Origin: Strongylocentrotus droebachiensis
Taxonomy: Eukaryota; Echinodermata; Echinoidea; Camarodonta; Strongylocentrotidae
Assembly: GCA_035222895.1 (NCBI GenBank)
Contig: JAVYIG010006370.1
Location: 55,082-119,081, forward strand
DNA length: 64,000 bases
Reading direction: 5' to 3'
Under the pieces are notes generated by a model, which did not search any database, was not told the DNA's origin, and worked only from the letters and a program-made list of their open reading frames with translations. Numbering within the stretch: the stretch's first letter is position 1; the number at the start of each line of letters is the position of its first letter. Below, in pieces: positions 46,121-60,600 of this stretch. The position numbers were made by a program, and so were the translations under genes.

Positions 46121-46759
46121 GCCCCTATGGATCCATGAAGATAAATCATGTTCTATGTGAACGGCTTTGTAAGTGTATGCTACCAAAAGGGTCCATGTTT
46201 TCAATATTGTTCATATTTATCATTATCTAGAGTGATAAAATGGTACTTTTAGTCATTTTATACTGTGCGTCATCATGACTGCACTGCAGTGATAGGTTTT
46301 TTTGCGGGGGGGGGGGCATTGCCTCTCATTTATTCTGTTTCCCTGTCTCTCTTCAAGTTTCTTTCTTCCTTCCTTTATCTTTCTCTCTTTCACTTCCCTT
46401 CTTCCATTCACCCTTTCTAACTCTTCAAACATCTCCCATCCTCGTTCACAGAACATTAATGCCCCAAAAACTGTCTCCAAGAAGAGAGTAGGATTACGTT
46501 TGTCCCCAGTCAGGGAAACGTCTCACAGCTGGGTGTTGTACTAGCTGAAACTCAAACAGACCTCATTCTCACGCATGTAATCGTGTCATGAAAAACCACA
46601 ACTAGAAACATGAACTTGATTCGGAACATACGAAGTTCAACTTCCAGTCACATGCATTTTTAATTAGTTGGACTGTTAGAATTCCCGAACTCTCAAATCG
46701 TAAATTCTTATGTTGTGTTATTATCTTCTTGCTTTCTACCGCAACAAAACCCACTCCTA

Positions 46760-47075
<316 letters not shown>

Positions 47076-47568
47076 TACTTCGTTTTCTCTCCTCCTTCTT
47101 TATCTCCTTTTTCTTCTTCTGCTGCTAAACACTGAAATCTCTTAATTAAGTGAATAATAACATCCACTATACGCTTGTTAAAAGTAATGTATGGATGTAT
47201 TCATAAACCGTGGCCAGGGTGACAGTTACAGAATTTTAGCCGATACAATTTTAAATGGGGATGGACCCCTCGACCATCTTCGTAGCGACAGTCATGTCCC
47301 TGTAGTTTTCTTTTCTCATTGGGACCAATATTTTGGGCTGAATATCAACATATTTAAGAAAATTGTATAATGTATGTATAATATATGCGATCAATAATAC
47401 ACTAAAAGCACATGCACGGCAAAATATATTGTATGATTCTAGAAGCTATATATCTGAATACGTTCAGTCATTCTCGGTACATTGTATTATGATACAGGTG
47501 CTGCTGTTGTTGTTGCTATGGTAAGCAATGGCAGAACTAGGATTTTAAACTGACGGGGGAGGGGAGGA

Positions 47569-47581
47569 GGGGGGGGGGGGG
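47569..47581. repeat. Poly-G run
   Basis: G run preceded by GGGGGAGGGGAGGAGG and by CAGAACTAGGATTTTAAACTG; may be the edge of a decayed element. Confidence 0.85.
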
Positions 47582-48423
47582 TGGCAAGTCAAGGGATGAA
47601 CTTCACTCCCGCGGTCCCATGGTGGAGCCATTAGTGGTAGTTTGTAGGTCGGTAGTAGATCCACTTATGCAATAAGCTAATCAATTAAAGATAAATAAAC
47701 TCGTGTTTATTCTAATCTCTAATAAAAGAAGATAGAAAGAGAAACATATAAGCTGAATCAAAATAGAGAGGGGGAGTGGTAAAGAGCTAGTCCACAATAA
47801 TATTACTTTTCTATGCAATCTAATTTTATCGCAATATCACATTCTATACGGAAATTGAGTGGTTTTGTGGTAGATCTATACATGGCTTTCAATCAAATCC
47901 CAAACTAATTGCTCACCATAACGTTTATAATATGAATTTAAGAGGTACAATAATCCCTGAGGTTTTTTCAGGCGATGAAATATTGCATTCCCAACCTCCA
48001 CAAGCTATAATGAATGTGGGAACCGCAGACAAAATAAACGAAGTAGTAATGAAAAGGACATGATTGTTTTGTTTTAGAGTTCAACTTTAAATACACTAAG
48101 AAAGTGACAAACTGTCAAAGTCAGCGTTAAAATATTTTGAAGAAAATTTAATGTTGAATTATCTATTGCAACATTATCACAATTAATTCTGGTAATTTGT
48201 TTGTTAAGGACAGCTTACAGATGCTCGTGTAACCCAGGGCGGCCAATTATTATACTGTACATCATAACATTACCTGACAGTAATTATCAAAATCAATTTA
48301 TTTTTAAAACTACAACTTGTATATGATATCATAATTATAACCAACTTGCACATTTACATAGAATCTTCGGACGATCGACAACTTTCTATTTTATAATCAT
48401 GGTTCCGTTCAATTCAATAGACC

Positions 48424-48709
48424 ATTTTCGTAATGTAACCAAATTTAATACATAAGTCTTTGTGAAGTGCCTCAATACAAATTATTTCATTCACTTGATA
48501 AAATAATAGTATTTCAATAGTCAGAATGCAAACTGCATATTTTTGCTAGGTATTTCAAGCTATAATGTTTGTCCTACCTGGCAACAACTGATGTATGCAG
48601 TTCGGATTCTGTCTATTGAACACTACCATTCTTATCAGGTGAATAAAATAATTTGTAATGAGGCACTTCACAAAGACTTATGCATTTAATTTGGTTACAT
48701 AACGAAAAT
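48424..48709. mobile_element. Foldback (long inverted repeat) element, ~286 bp
   Basis: Left arm 48424-48504 begins ATTTTCGTAATGTAACCAAA and includes AAGTCTTTGTGAAGTGCCTC. The right arm 48637-48709 contains the reverse complement (GAGGCACTTCACAAAGACTT, then TTGGTTACATAACGAAAAT). The arms are ~75 bp with few mismatches and a central ~130-bp spacer without coding capacity. No clear flanking duplication. Confidence 0.85.
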
Positions 48710-49017
48710 TCAAATAATTAAATTTCCATAACTCATTCAAATCATGGTTATCATGATTACAGGTATGATATTGCTGGATTGTTGCTGGTTTCAAACTCAT
48801 AAGTAAAGGTGTGATATTCACCAGTCGAGCCAATACCTGCTTCACACCCCAGATCTAATGATAATCCTTTAATAGGCCGAACACTGACACATTCTTCTAT
48901 GATTGATTTGTCTCCACAAAATAACGATCTCTTTAAACATTCATGATGGACGCCGGAAAAAGGCGGTCCCAAGAACCGGATCAATCACCCCCCGTAAGGC
49001 CGTACATCGGGTGAGAA

Positions 49018-49083
49018 TAGTGACGGATCTAGGGGAGGGGGTACAGCTGGCCCTTGCCCCCCCCCCCCCGAAACCCGCCGCTT
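49018..49083. mobile_element. Short element-like hairpin with GGATCTAG end and C run
   Basis: Starts AGTGACGGATCTAGGGGAGG and ends in a 13-base C run plus GAAACCCGCCGCTT; the two ends are loosely inverted. Resembles the ends of the 31574 and 35909 elements, so it is probably a very short or internally deleted relative. Confidence 0.5.
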
Positions 49084-50059
49084 GAAACCAAATTGGCATA
49101 TTACGTTCATACAGAAAAAAATCTCCTAAATTGTGTTATTTTTCGGAAATGTGCCCCCTTACAATCTTGTACATTTATATTTCGATGAAAGCGTTGTGTT
49201 AGCGACTGTTGGTAAGTCTACACAATAGATGTTGTATTCAGTGCGGTGTTACGGCAGGTAGCCCACGGGTTGATCGATCTCCTTTAATTCCTATTATGAT
49301 GAGGACCTGTCACCGGGCCAGCCAGACAGCCAGCCAGCCAGGTAAGGAAAGGTGTTGCTTGAAGGCCGGGCACAGAGCCATAAAAACATATACCATTCCA
49401 CGCCCGTTTCGCCCCACTCTCTTCACAGAGACCGATGGAGACCGCAGGTGCGCCGTGAGGGGGGAATTTGCAGGTGTGACAAATGGCACCCTAATGCGAT
49501 CTGCCGTGCCCAAAGGAATGTATTTTGACCCTTTTGCTGCGCCAACTAGTCTGAGTTAGCAGGCACCGTAACTTATAAGCTGTATAATATTACAGATAGG
49601 TAGAGCTTTAATATGATTGATTTGTCGATAAATACGTTACATCCAAGTGAATTATTGAATAATGAAATCATTTGAAGGTGTTCGATCATAGTACAGAGGT
49701 TCATGGGGGTGAGAGAACAAAGGATGTAATTTATGGGAGTGTTCGGCTCCTAAACCCAATGAAATTGCTACACCATCCATGCCATAGAGGAACTGTCTTT
49801 TGGATATTTAAAAAAAAAGCATGCTTGCATATACATAGATATTTGTAGGTCATCACGTAGGGTACATGGTAATATCATGATGAGAATAATGATGATGTCG
49901 AAGCTCTGAATTTACCATCCCTGTTGTTGCTATTATGGACATTTTTCTTATCTTTGTCATTGTTTGGTAACAGTGGTAGCTAGTTGATTTGTTTGTAGAG
50001 TAACGATGGCACAATCCGGAATGGTCCCGTAGTAACTGAATAATGATTATGCGATCTTA

Positions 50060-51290
50060 TAATATTCGTGGTGCTGGCGGTGGTGAAGGCGCTGGAGATG
50101 GTGGTAGGTGGTGGTGTTTTTGGTGGCTGCGGTAAGGTGCATAGTGGTGATGGTTGCAATGATGGTGGTAGAGTGGTGATGACTGTTGGTGGCCGGGGGT
50201 GGTGGTCATGGTAGTGGTGGGGGTGGTGGTGATGATAGTGCTGGTGGTAGTAGTAGGGTGGTGATATCAGGGATGATGGTGGTAGTGGTGGTGGTGGTGG
50301 CGGTGATGTTAGGGGTGGTAATTGTGGTGAATGCGCCGGTGAAGATGGTTGCGGTGATAATTTTTGTAGTGGTGGTGGTGGTGATGATGGTGGTGGTGGA
50401 GTGGTGGTATCCGGTGGTAGCCGGTGATGGTGATATCAGGGTTGCTGGTGGTAGTGGTAGTGCAGGTGGTGGTGGTGGTAGTAGTGGTGGTAGGGGTGGT
50501 AACTGCGTCTGGCGTAGTGGTGGAGATGGTAATGATAAAGGCATGAGTGGTGATTGGTGGTAGCCGAAAGTGCTGATGGCAGTGGCGTTGGTGGTGGCAT
50601 TGGAGGTGGTGGCGGTGATAATGTTTGTAGTGGTGATAGTTGTAATGTTGGTAGTGCTAGTGGTGGGGTGGTGGTGATGATAGTGCTGGTGGTAGGGGTA
50701 GGGGTGGTGACGGAGGTGGAGATGGTAATGGTTGTAGTATGATTGGTGATGATTGGTGGTGGCCGAAGGTGGTGATGGCATGGCGTTGGTGGTGGTGGTG
50801 GTGGTGGTGGTGGTGGTGATGGAGATGTTGGCGGTGATAATTTGTATAGTGGTGGGGTGGTGATGATAGTGGGGGAGTGGTGGTGACTGGTGGTAGCCGG
50901 TGATGGTAATATCAGGGATTGGGTCGGTATTGGTATTGGTAGTGGTGGTGGTGGTGGTGGTGGAGGTAGGGGTGGTGACTACGGTGGACGTGTTGGTGGA
51001 GATGGTTCAAGTTGTTGTGATGATTGGTGGTGGCCGATGATGGTGATGGCAGTGACGTTGGTGGTGGTGATGGTCGAGGTGGTGTCGGTAATTGTTGTAA
51101 TGGCCGAGTGGCCGTTGCGGATATCGGTTATATTAGTGAACGGGTGCGAAAGTGATGGTGGTAGTTGTCGTCGTGATGACAAATGTGGTGGTGGTGGTGG
51201 TGGTAGTGGTGGCAAAGATTGAGTTTGTGCTTAAGGTGGCGGCGTGGAGGCAGTGAAAATGGTGGTAGTCATTGTTGACATGATGGTACT
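50060..51290. repeat. Large imperfect TGG/GAT array (~1.2 kb)
   Basis: Cryptically simple DNA of GGTGGT, GGTGAT and GGTAGT units with local higher-order repeats such as GTGGTGATGATAGTGCTGGT. Long Val/Gly-rich (+) and Thr/His-rich (-) frames follow from the repeat. Strong G bias on the + strand. Confidence 0.9.
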
Positions 51291-52760
51291 GGTGGTAGTT
51301 TTGGAAGAAATAATGTCGCTTGTCATGAAAATCACTACCGTGTGACACTGGCAGGACGATGATGGTGACGATAATTATGTCTGTGGTGGGTTAGGGTTGC
51401 AGTGAAGTTTTAGGTTAGGTTTGAACAATGTTAGGGTTAAGGCATAGTGTTAGGTCCGAAGTTGAAATTAGGTACTCGGTCATTGTAGTAAATTGAACAC
51501 AGAGCCACTGCCACCGGAGCATAATTCATAGAACCTGCAATCTGTACTTGGGTCTTCTTTTCAAGACCTAGCTTCAGCGTGATGATAGGTTATAAACCAC
51601 ATAACTTTTGAATGATGAGCACTGCTTGAACACTGAAGGAGGCTGAAAAAGCAGGTTGTAAAACATGTTTTATGAGGACCGAACGTGACTTTCCGGCGAT
51701 TGAATTGTTTTGCTTCTCAATCGTGTCTCGTTTCTGTCTCTTCATTCAAACTTGAACCCTTAACGCTTGAACCCCGACACAATGGCCAGTGTATGTTACT
51801 CGCGTGGCCTTGGCTAACTATCCTACCCCCACCTTGTTATTGTTTTGATTAGTTTTTACTATATTTTTATTCAACTTTGACTCCGACTATAACTTTGTCC
51901 CCTCCTGATAAATCATGATTTCCCATAATCATTTTATAGTTGATGCCCTCTTTGAAATGTTGTTTGCGAGTCTTTAACATACCGCGTGACCACTGTCATG
52001 ACTGGTCGTTTTCCCTCTGATTCATCACGACCAATGGCTATGTAAGGTCTGTATCTCATCCAACTTTTAAATAGGTTCAGGTCAGATGCAGTCGCTAAGT
52101 TAACAAAACAGTGTCTATTTCAATTTTTACAGTGTTTAAGAGAAACAATAGAAATTAGGCCTATTTTGTTTTAATAAGAGCATCTTTATAGTAGATCCAC
52201 GTTTTTAATTGTTTTAATTTCATTTCTAATTCAAAAATTATCTTTGTCTAAATTTTGTTACCCGGCGTGTCAGGATGTTTGATATACTACAACAAAACAC
52301 ATGTTTAATGAATGTTTTATTTTTATGTGTAAGAAATATAACTGCTTCCATTTATTGCAACAGCGGAACAAAAAGTGGTAAGCCTATCCCATAGTTAATA
52401 TATTCATACGCATATATTATATAGTGCAACAAGTTATTAAATGTAATATAAGTGAGGGTATTCCACTTACGCCTCACCCAAAAAGTCATGTCCCTGCTTG
52501 AACATAATAATACAAAATAGTCCGTTCTTGTATAGCGCATAATACTGAGTCTCTATGCGCTTATCATCTGCATCGTCGTAATAAGAATATTTGTTTCAGA
52601 GGAGGGGGCAGGCAATGAGTCTCATCACAAACGGGAAGTTCAAACTAAATAAAGCATCTGTCATTGCCATGAAGAGGTGGAACAGGGTAACATATCACAT
52701 CAACAGATCAAAGAAGGGTCAATATATTACCCCAAGAATACGTACGCCTTTCCACATTGA

Positions 52761-53012
52761 GGGGGGGGGGGGAGTGGTGTAGTGGCATCCCCGCCATCTC
52801 ATCTGTGAATCTCGGGAGGTACTCGTCTACCCTTGACCATCCGTTTTAGAAAGGGGTTTACATGCCGAGCCAAGCTCTCGATCGAATATAGTGATGACCA
52901 ATTTGTCATTCTCTTTGTTTTCTTTTCGTTTTGCATTTCACAGATATTTAACACTTGTACCCCACCTCCCCCCCACCCCCATCAAAGAATCCTAGATCGG
53001 CCACTGTATTCA
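52761..53012. mobile_element. Possible decayed element between a G run and a TAGATCGGCCACTG end
   Basis: A 12-base G run (52761-52772) is followed some 180 bp later by C-rich sequence (52965-52980) and CCTAGATCGGCCACTGTA (52991-53008), whose reverse complement resembles the CAGTGGCGGATCTAG-type ends elsewhere. The left end is not clear. Confidence 0.4.
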
Positions 53013-56000
53013 GAAATAGTTCTTCATGCCGAACACAGGTCTCGATCGAGCTCGTTTTCGTGACTGCTGTCAGGCAGATGGGATATTACCACGTGACCCC
53101 GGTGAACTTCAAATCTCTCATTTTGAAGAAAACATGATCTTCTGCCTAAAGACATTGAGTATGGATCGCATTGATGTAACATCGAATCTCACTGTTAAAG
53201 ATCACATCGAGTACTGGCAATGTAATGTAAAACGGATGACTATGTATTATAAATGGGAACAATTGTGTATTTGGGAATCATCAATTTATAACAAATTGAT
53301 AAAATTTTGCTGAATGTCACTAACAATGATAAGCCCCAAATACAAATATATGGGTACTTGGGACTGCACAAACAAGTAGCATCAAAACGTTGTCATATTT
53401 GAAAATAAATAAGCTGTTCTAGAGCAGTCACCACCCATTGCAGCTTTGACATACTTCTGTATATGGGGATAAAAAAGGATGATAAAGCGCTCAGAATATT
53501 TTCACTTTAATACGATAATTACATACATTCTCTTTAATTCCCTTCATGTACTCTTTACGTCAATCCTCCTTGCACGTCATATCGGATTATTGTATAAACT
53601 GTCAACGGTTTTGTGCGTGGTTACGAAATAATTTCCATTCATGTTACTATGTTCATACATAAATTAATGAATATACGGTATAGAGTTGACTGTGGTGTAT
53701 TACGGCAGTAGGGTATTTAGGACACTCGAAAATTGCCTCGTGTAACTTTAATTTTAACCGGGAAACAAATCATACAAACAAACGACTTTAAAACAAATTC
53801 TCTGTGCTCCAATAACCTGAAAGTCACCTTCACCAACAAAGCATAACCACGACAAATTTCCTATGTTATCATTATCGTACAGTTTTATGTGAAATAAGAG
53901 AGAGCAAATGAAAGGCCTAATTTAAATGATTAATTCAAAGGATGTAACAAAGTCATGTCGAACTGATAAAAAACAATATTATTTCAAACAGCCTTATCAT
54001 AAAATGATATAAAATCTTTTAATATAATGAATGGATGAATCCAACACAGCAATATCTTCATTTCAATTCTTTGTCAAGAGACCATTAATGTAAATATCGA
54101 GCCAAATAGGATTTCAAGGGATAAATATTCAGTAAAATGAAAAGTCATAACAATTTCGAGTGAAATCATTTTGTTTGTGCATTGGATGCATGTACATGCT
54201 TTGTAATTGGTATTGGTAATTGGTATTCCATATTTTGTTAATGATACTGTGTTCATTAACTGCATAATCAGGTGCTTAGATAAGAATAATTCGTTCAGCA
54301 ACATGATCTCGATCTGTTATGAGCAGTAAACTGTAAAGAAACCAGATTGATCTACCGCTGACGTCAACAAGCGAACCCAGATCACCGCCTCGGTATTGGA
54401 TGAAGGCCGCTCTCAACGTTGACTGATCGCACATGTTATTTGAGAGTTGAACAACTCCGACACATTTAACATTTTGTTCGTTTTACTATGGACACGTAAT
54501 AAAGAGAAAGGTGTCTTTTATATTTCAGCTCTTCGAATACATAATACAAACTACCCTTACAATTAATTTGTCAAAATCTACTATTCTATTATATCAAGGG
54601 CATTACTGAAGCTCTATTAGTTCGATTTCACTGAATGCATACATACCGTGGCCTAAGTTAAATGAAATCAACTCCACATTATGTCTTTTTTGTAATGGAC
54701 ATAATAATCACTGTAGTTTTATGATATACCATTATTAAATTCAAACTCATATTAGATAAGGTGTAACGTGAAAACAATTAAGCTTGCGTTGATCTACATT
54801 TAAAAACACTTTTCGAAGGTGCCCCATTCAATATTTCATTTAGGATGTTCATTTCATTTTGTAGAAATATGTTTTCAACATGTAATGAAAAGTACTTTTC
54901 ACATGACTCATTATTAAATTTCCCCACGAAAATTCAAATGGTATTTGGTTCGTCTGTCTACACAAATTAATGTTCTTTATACTACAGTTACATCTTGACA
55001 ATATTGAGCCAACCCAAAGTTTTTCGTCTTCTTACAAATGCTAACGCCATCTTACGGTGTATAATAGGATAACCCAATTAAGGCAAAAACTCAAGGCTTG
55101 ATACGTGCTCGGCGATTACATACCCGATACATACCCGATTTAATCTGCATTGATCAACTTAATTAGAATTCAAAATAGCTCTCTGTGTGGAAACAGACAG
55201 TATCATAGCAACAAGCAAAATGTCTGCTGTATCGAGTAAAATGGTTTCGTACTGTATCCCAATGCAAGGCACCATTTAACATTGTGGTTAAGAATAGAAG
55301 TGATTAAACTGTGCTTTAATCATAAATCGCTTTAAATAACACATTGAGTTACTGTCAACGAGACTATATAGTATAAAACGCTTTTTAAAACCATCTGTTC
55401 TGTGAGCGTTTCGTGAACGCATCTGGTTTGAATACACAAACGTAAATTACCTTTTAAATTATTTTATTATATTTCTGGAGGGGAGTTGACAAATTTTATT
55501 TTATCCCCTGATTTGTTTTTTTAGCATTTGGTATGGATGTGTTTTGTCGTAGTTCAAACAGGTCTAATTTGAGTTTTAAAGATTATGCGAAGTAATTATC
55601 GAAGAGTCACATTCAACTATGTATTTTATAATATGAAAGAAATGTAACTAATCAAAATATGGTGAATCACACATGAGTTTTATGTTGAACTCTCGATCCT
55701 TTTCCTTTATTTATTTAATGTAAAGAATTTGGTTAATAAAGATGGGCTCATATAAGCTGAATAGCAATAGACTACTTAACAAATGCTGATGCTATTTTGA
55801 GATACTTCATACATTTCCAGTACCTACTGGTTGCGATTGGTTTGAAATATCTTATTGAATGAAACCTTTTAATGAAGTACTTCATGACATTTTCTTTTCA
55901 ATCAAATATTTTCAATTGATTATTGAGTGACACAGACATAATCAGTTGGCATCGAATAGTGAGAGCATAGCACTGCTAAATCTGAAGGCCTAAACGGAAG

Positions 56001-56439
56001 AATATATTGATTTCTTTGTCAAATCCAACCTGAAAATAAAATCTGCATTGGCAGTCCTAATATAGAATTCAAGTCATCCAAAACTATTGGAAACCACTCA
56101 AATGAAAATAATCATGTGCATATAGTATATACCAAGTAAGCGCACCGCGAGATTGTCAAGGATTTTAATTAATCTATCCAATGAATTATTTCACACCTCA
56201 GACAATACAACCTTCAATTATGATCACGTGACCTTGATATTAATAGCATTTTCACATTATAAGAACATGATAAGAACAGCCAGTGATAAATTCAATTATT
56301 ATTCTTCACATATTGATTGTGATTTCCAATCTACAAGTAGTACACATCCTTGCCATGCCAGTAGAAAAAATAGAATTAGGATGTTAAAGTATATTCTAAA
56401 TTCAAATGGCATGGCAAAATATGATTTTTGAATTATAGA

Positions 56440-57011
56440 TTAAAGGGATAGTTGAGTTCTGTTGCAGAGGGTGCTACACAAAATATTTTAGTTTGTGAGA
56501 TAATGAAAAACTGAGTGTCAAATTTAAAAGAACATAATATTTAAATGACAAAATCATCTTTGTTTGATCAAAACCGGTTCAGAGACGGCTGAAATAATTA
56601 TAACGTTTCTAATACTTGTGTACCACCACAAATATTAGATATTTTGAAAACTTTGAAAAAAAACGTTGACAAAATGAAATAACGCCTTTTACGTCGTATT
56701 TCAGCCAATGCCGACATTGGCTTTTTTGTTGGCATTTTTGTGTTGCTTATATTACGCACAATCAGCCGGTCTATGTATTGTTATTTTCATTTTAAATAAT
56801 TAATGAACGTTCACCTTGTTTTTTTTATAGTGGAGCTGAATTAGTAAGCTCGTATTGGCTAAATTTCGCACATTTTGGGGTCTGAAATTACCTTCATAGC
56901 AATTTTAAGTTCTAAAAGGGCACTAGAAATGTCATAGATAAGAATAAGATCAATAACCATGCACTTTGAAGGCATTTCCTCTCTGAAAACTGAACTCAAC
57001 TATCCCTTTAA
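56440..57011. mobile_element. piggyBac-like MITE with TTAA target duplications
   Basis: Perfect 20-bp inverted ends, TTAAAGGGATAGTTGAGTTC at 56440-56459 and its reverse complement at 56992-57011; similarity continues imperfectly inwards. TTAA at both outer edges (56440-56443, 57008-57011) fits the piggyBac target preference. The ~560-bp interior has no transposase frame. The ends resemble TTAAAGGGATAGTT-type piggyBac (Looper-like) repeats known in fish, from memory. Confidence 0.85.
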
Positions 57012-57399
57012 AGAGATGAATTTTATCGCACATGTGATTATAGTATATCTACCCTCCCCCTTAGGCAGTAATTCTTTTCATCCATATACACTTCGTGAAT
57101 ATTTCATGAAAAATGTTGAGAGAAATATATAAATTATACATTTGAAAAACGAAATTCACATCTGACCAAACATCCACTATAACGATATTCAAAGAATTTC
57201 ACCTATTTTATAATCTTTAAAAAATCAAATACAAAATATTCAACAACAAAAAATAGTGTATAATATAATTGATTTACATTTGTATTATCCTTGGAGGTTA
57301 TAACAATATTTTCCTTTCATTTCTCCTTTTTTTACTTTTACAGATAGACATGTGTATTCAGGTGGAATTTTCCCGAGTATTTATATAATTTAACGCTTG

Positions 57400-57600
57400 T
57401 TCGACGTGTGTGCGTGTGTGCGTGTGCGTGTATATATATGCGTGTGCGTGTGTGTGTGTGTGTATATATATGTGTGTGTTAATGGACTAATAATATACAT
57501 GTTGAGGTGTCGTGATCCAGTGGAAACGTCACCAGACTCATTATTATTGTTATTATTATTATTATCATTATTATTATTTTCATTATTATTATTATCGTTG
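57400..57600. repeat. TG/CG-TA microsatellite followed by TTA/TTG array
   Basis: 57405-57480 is GTGTGCG and TATATA repeats; 57540-57600 is TTATTATTG and TTATTATCA units. A ~60-bp unique spacer lies between. Confidence 0.9.
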
Positions 57601-60600
57601 TTAATTTTGTCATTACTATAATTATTAATTTTGATATCGTTATCTTCGTTAAGAGAATATTTCTAAAACTATTTACTGTAATGAATTTACACTGCACTTT
57701 ACATTGAACAAATATCATAAGAGATAACGAATAAGATGTACATGTATTCCTGCCTTCATTTTCTTCATCATTTCGGCGGAAAATTAATAATAAATAAGAT
57801 ACGAAATTATGGTATATTATGTAGATCGAAATGGGATTATTGATATATTACTTATGATAAAAATACCTTTAATTTATAAAGCTCCTCTTCAAAGAGATAC
57901 AAAACATATCATTTTTCCATGTTTATCAAAATGTGTATATGATGGAACTCACACACGATTCGTGTTTCCGTCATTAGTCTATACATCTTTTAATCAAGCG
58001 GAGATCAACCCCTGTCTCAACAAAACCACATCTTATTTTAACCGAATAATCACCATGTGCGGATATGTACAATGGGTTTACGATTTAAATTATTTAAATG
58101 ATATTAAATGATAAATTGTAACATTCGGATTCAGATTCAGAGTCGTTTATTCACTTATTAGTGCATAACATCAATACATTTCAGATGAAAACAATGCCTT
58201 TCACAATAAATGATTAAATTTGCAATGTGCATGAGAACAATTTCACAATTTATTAATAGACACGATATTATGTGTTATTTTAGAATAATGAATTTGCTAG
58301 GCTCCCATTGTGAACTGAAGTCGTTTCAATACCAATCAAATCATTTCAATATTCCAATAAACTGCAATACCAAAGTTCAACGACTTTCCCATTTTGTCGA
58401 ATTATTCTAAAGACTTACCCCCTTGATTCTAGATCGCAATTCTCCATCTTCTATACCATTACTGAAGATAAGCTCAATTCCAATTTAAATCGTAATACAC
58501 TGAGTAGAAATGGCGTCCGGATTGCTGGAGACTATCCCATGTAAGTAGGTAAGTAGAAAAATTGTTCCCTGATCGTACCGAGGGAGTCATCATACGATTC
58601 GATTTCACCAACTTGTCCGTCATGATTCCACCAGGGGAGCTTCGAAATAGAAGTGGAAACAAGAGGTAAGCCATCTTTCACGGGGGGAGACAAAATCCAT
58701 CATTTCTCAAGCGAAAGATTCTAAGTTGTTCGTGTGTGCTGAACCACCATAGCGTGATCAATTACACCCAGTGAGCATGAAAGAAAAGGACTAGGAAACA
58801 TTTGAAGGGGAATTAAAGAGGGGGTGGGGGAGGAATGGTGGAGGTATGGGCGTATAGTAACTAGAGAGTGTATTGGGTGTGTAACAACCCACCTCCATTA
58901 AAAAAAAAATGTTCTGCAAATTCGACATTTTTATATAGGCTGTCGGCAAATCCCACAGCCGTTAACTTCCTTGTCGGATAATTTGACAATTTCCAGTTGC
59001 CTCATCAGTAAATTGAACCGTTACCCCCTCCATTTAAAATGGTCTGACGACAGCACTGTATCTAGAGAGGAGGGGCAAAATAAGAAGAAAGGGGTTTGGA
59101 CATACTGAAGAAAGGGAAATGGTCGAGGGGTGAGAATGAGCATGAGTAACAAAAGGACTCGAGCACTTAAAAGATAAAGGTGTTATGAAAAAAAGGGATG
59201 AGGATGGAGGAATGAAAGGGAAGAAGGAGAAGGAAAAAGAATGAAAGAATGAATGAGGTACCGAAGAGGAAGGAGGAAGGTCATAATGATGGTGGATTGG
59301 AGGGCTAAAGAGGAAAGGGTCAATGTTGACTAGGATACATTGAACAATATTATTCAGAAATCCAAATAAATGCATAAATAGTTATAATTATACATAACCA
59401 GTAAAGAATAATTCTGTATATAAGAGGAAAAAGAGACAAATGATTGAACAGAGAAAATAGGGAGACATAAACATAATGTTATACACCTGGTTCTTGTTAT
59501 ATCTTGATTAAATATATTTTAATACGAAATGAAATAAAAGTAAATTCAAAACAAATACTTTATTTAATTTAACATTAAGAATATTACAATAAGGTTAATG
59601 TATACAAACAGAACGCGAAAAAAAGCATGACAGAAGAAAGAAATGAAAGAGAGCGAGGAAGGGGAGGGGGAGTTGAGATAAATAGGTAGGTAGAGAGAAA
59701 ACTAGATAGAGAGCGAGACAGACAGACAGAGACAGGGTGAAAGGAACAAGAGAGGAATAATTAATCACGGCACACCTGGACAAACGAGGAAACGTAGAAT
59801 AGAAATAATAAAGGAAGGAAATAATCTAGAAATAAAACAAAATCTCAAACGTAAACACACAAATATTTAATAGACAGGAGGTTTATTAAGGTAATCGTTT
59901 TATTTTCCGAATGCTCTCGTCTTTATCGTGAGTTTGAAATATAATGAATTCAAGAGAGACGGCCGGTAAAAAGCGATGGCGGTGTATGGTTTAATGGAAG
60001 TATGCCGGTGCTCAATGATAGAAATCACAATTTCTTATTGATGCAAAATCCATTAATAAATGTAAAGAAATCGTCAAGTGGCCATCTTGCAATGTTTTGA
60101 TGAATGGATTCCGCAGACTCGGTGAAACCATCAGTGAGATCTAAAGCAGCACCAGAGCAAAGGCTCGTTAACTTTTCAAGTAAGAAAGAGCCGAAATCGA
60201 AACACTGTATCCCAACATGACACGCGATATGGATCTTGAAACAAACATTATATTGTAATAAATTAACATTAAGAGAAAATGTTTGGTTGTCTGGGGGTTC
60301 GATACAAGATATCTGTGGTTGACATGTAATCTAGGAAAACCTATTCTAAGCTATGTCTGAATCATCAATCAGAAAAGCTTTAAAACAATATTCACAAACA
60401 GCACGGTCACAACATGTACGAGAACTAACACCAGGAATATTTTACTGTATATTCCATAGAAATCATGTTCGGGTTGTGCGATATGTTATTTAATGTAATA
60501 TACGTTTATTTCGATAGGTGAATGTCTTTTCGATCGTTTTCAAGTGAAGGAAATTAAGAGGAATACAAAATACTGTGGAAAAGAAAGAAATAATTTGAGA

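Noticed and set aside
49209..49559. 116-codon GC-rich + strand frame
   Set aside because: No domain recognised and no splice or promoter context; left as unexplained intergenic sequence.
50186..51348. Gly/Val-rich and Thr/His-rich frames up to 191 codons
   Set aside because: They are translations of the TGG/GAT array with no start context, domain or splice support.
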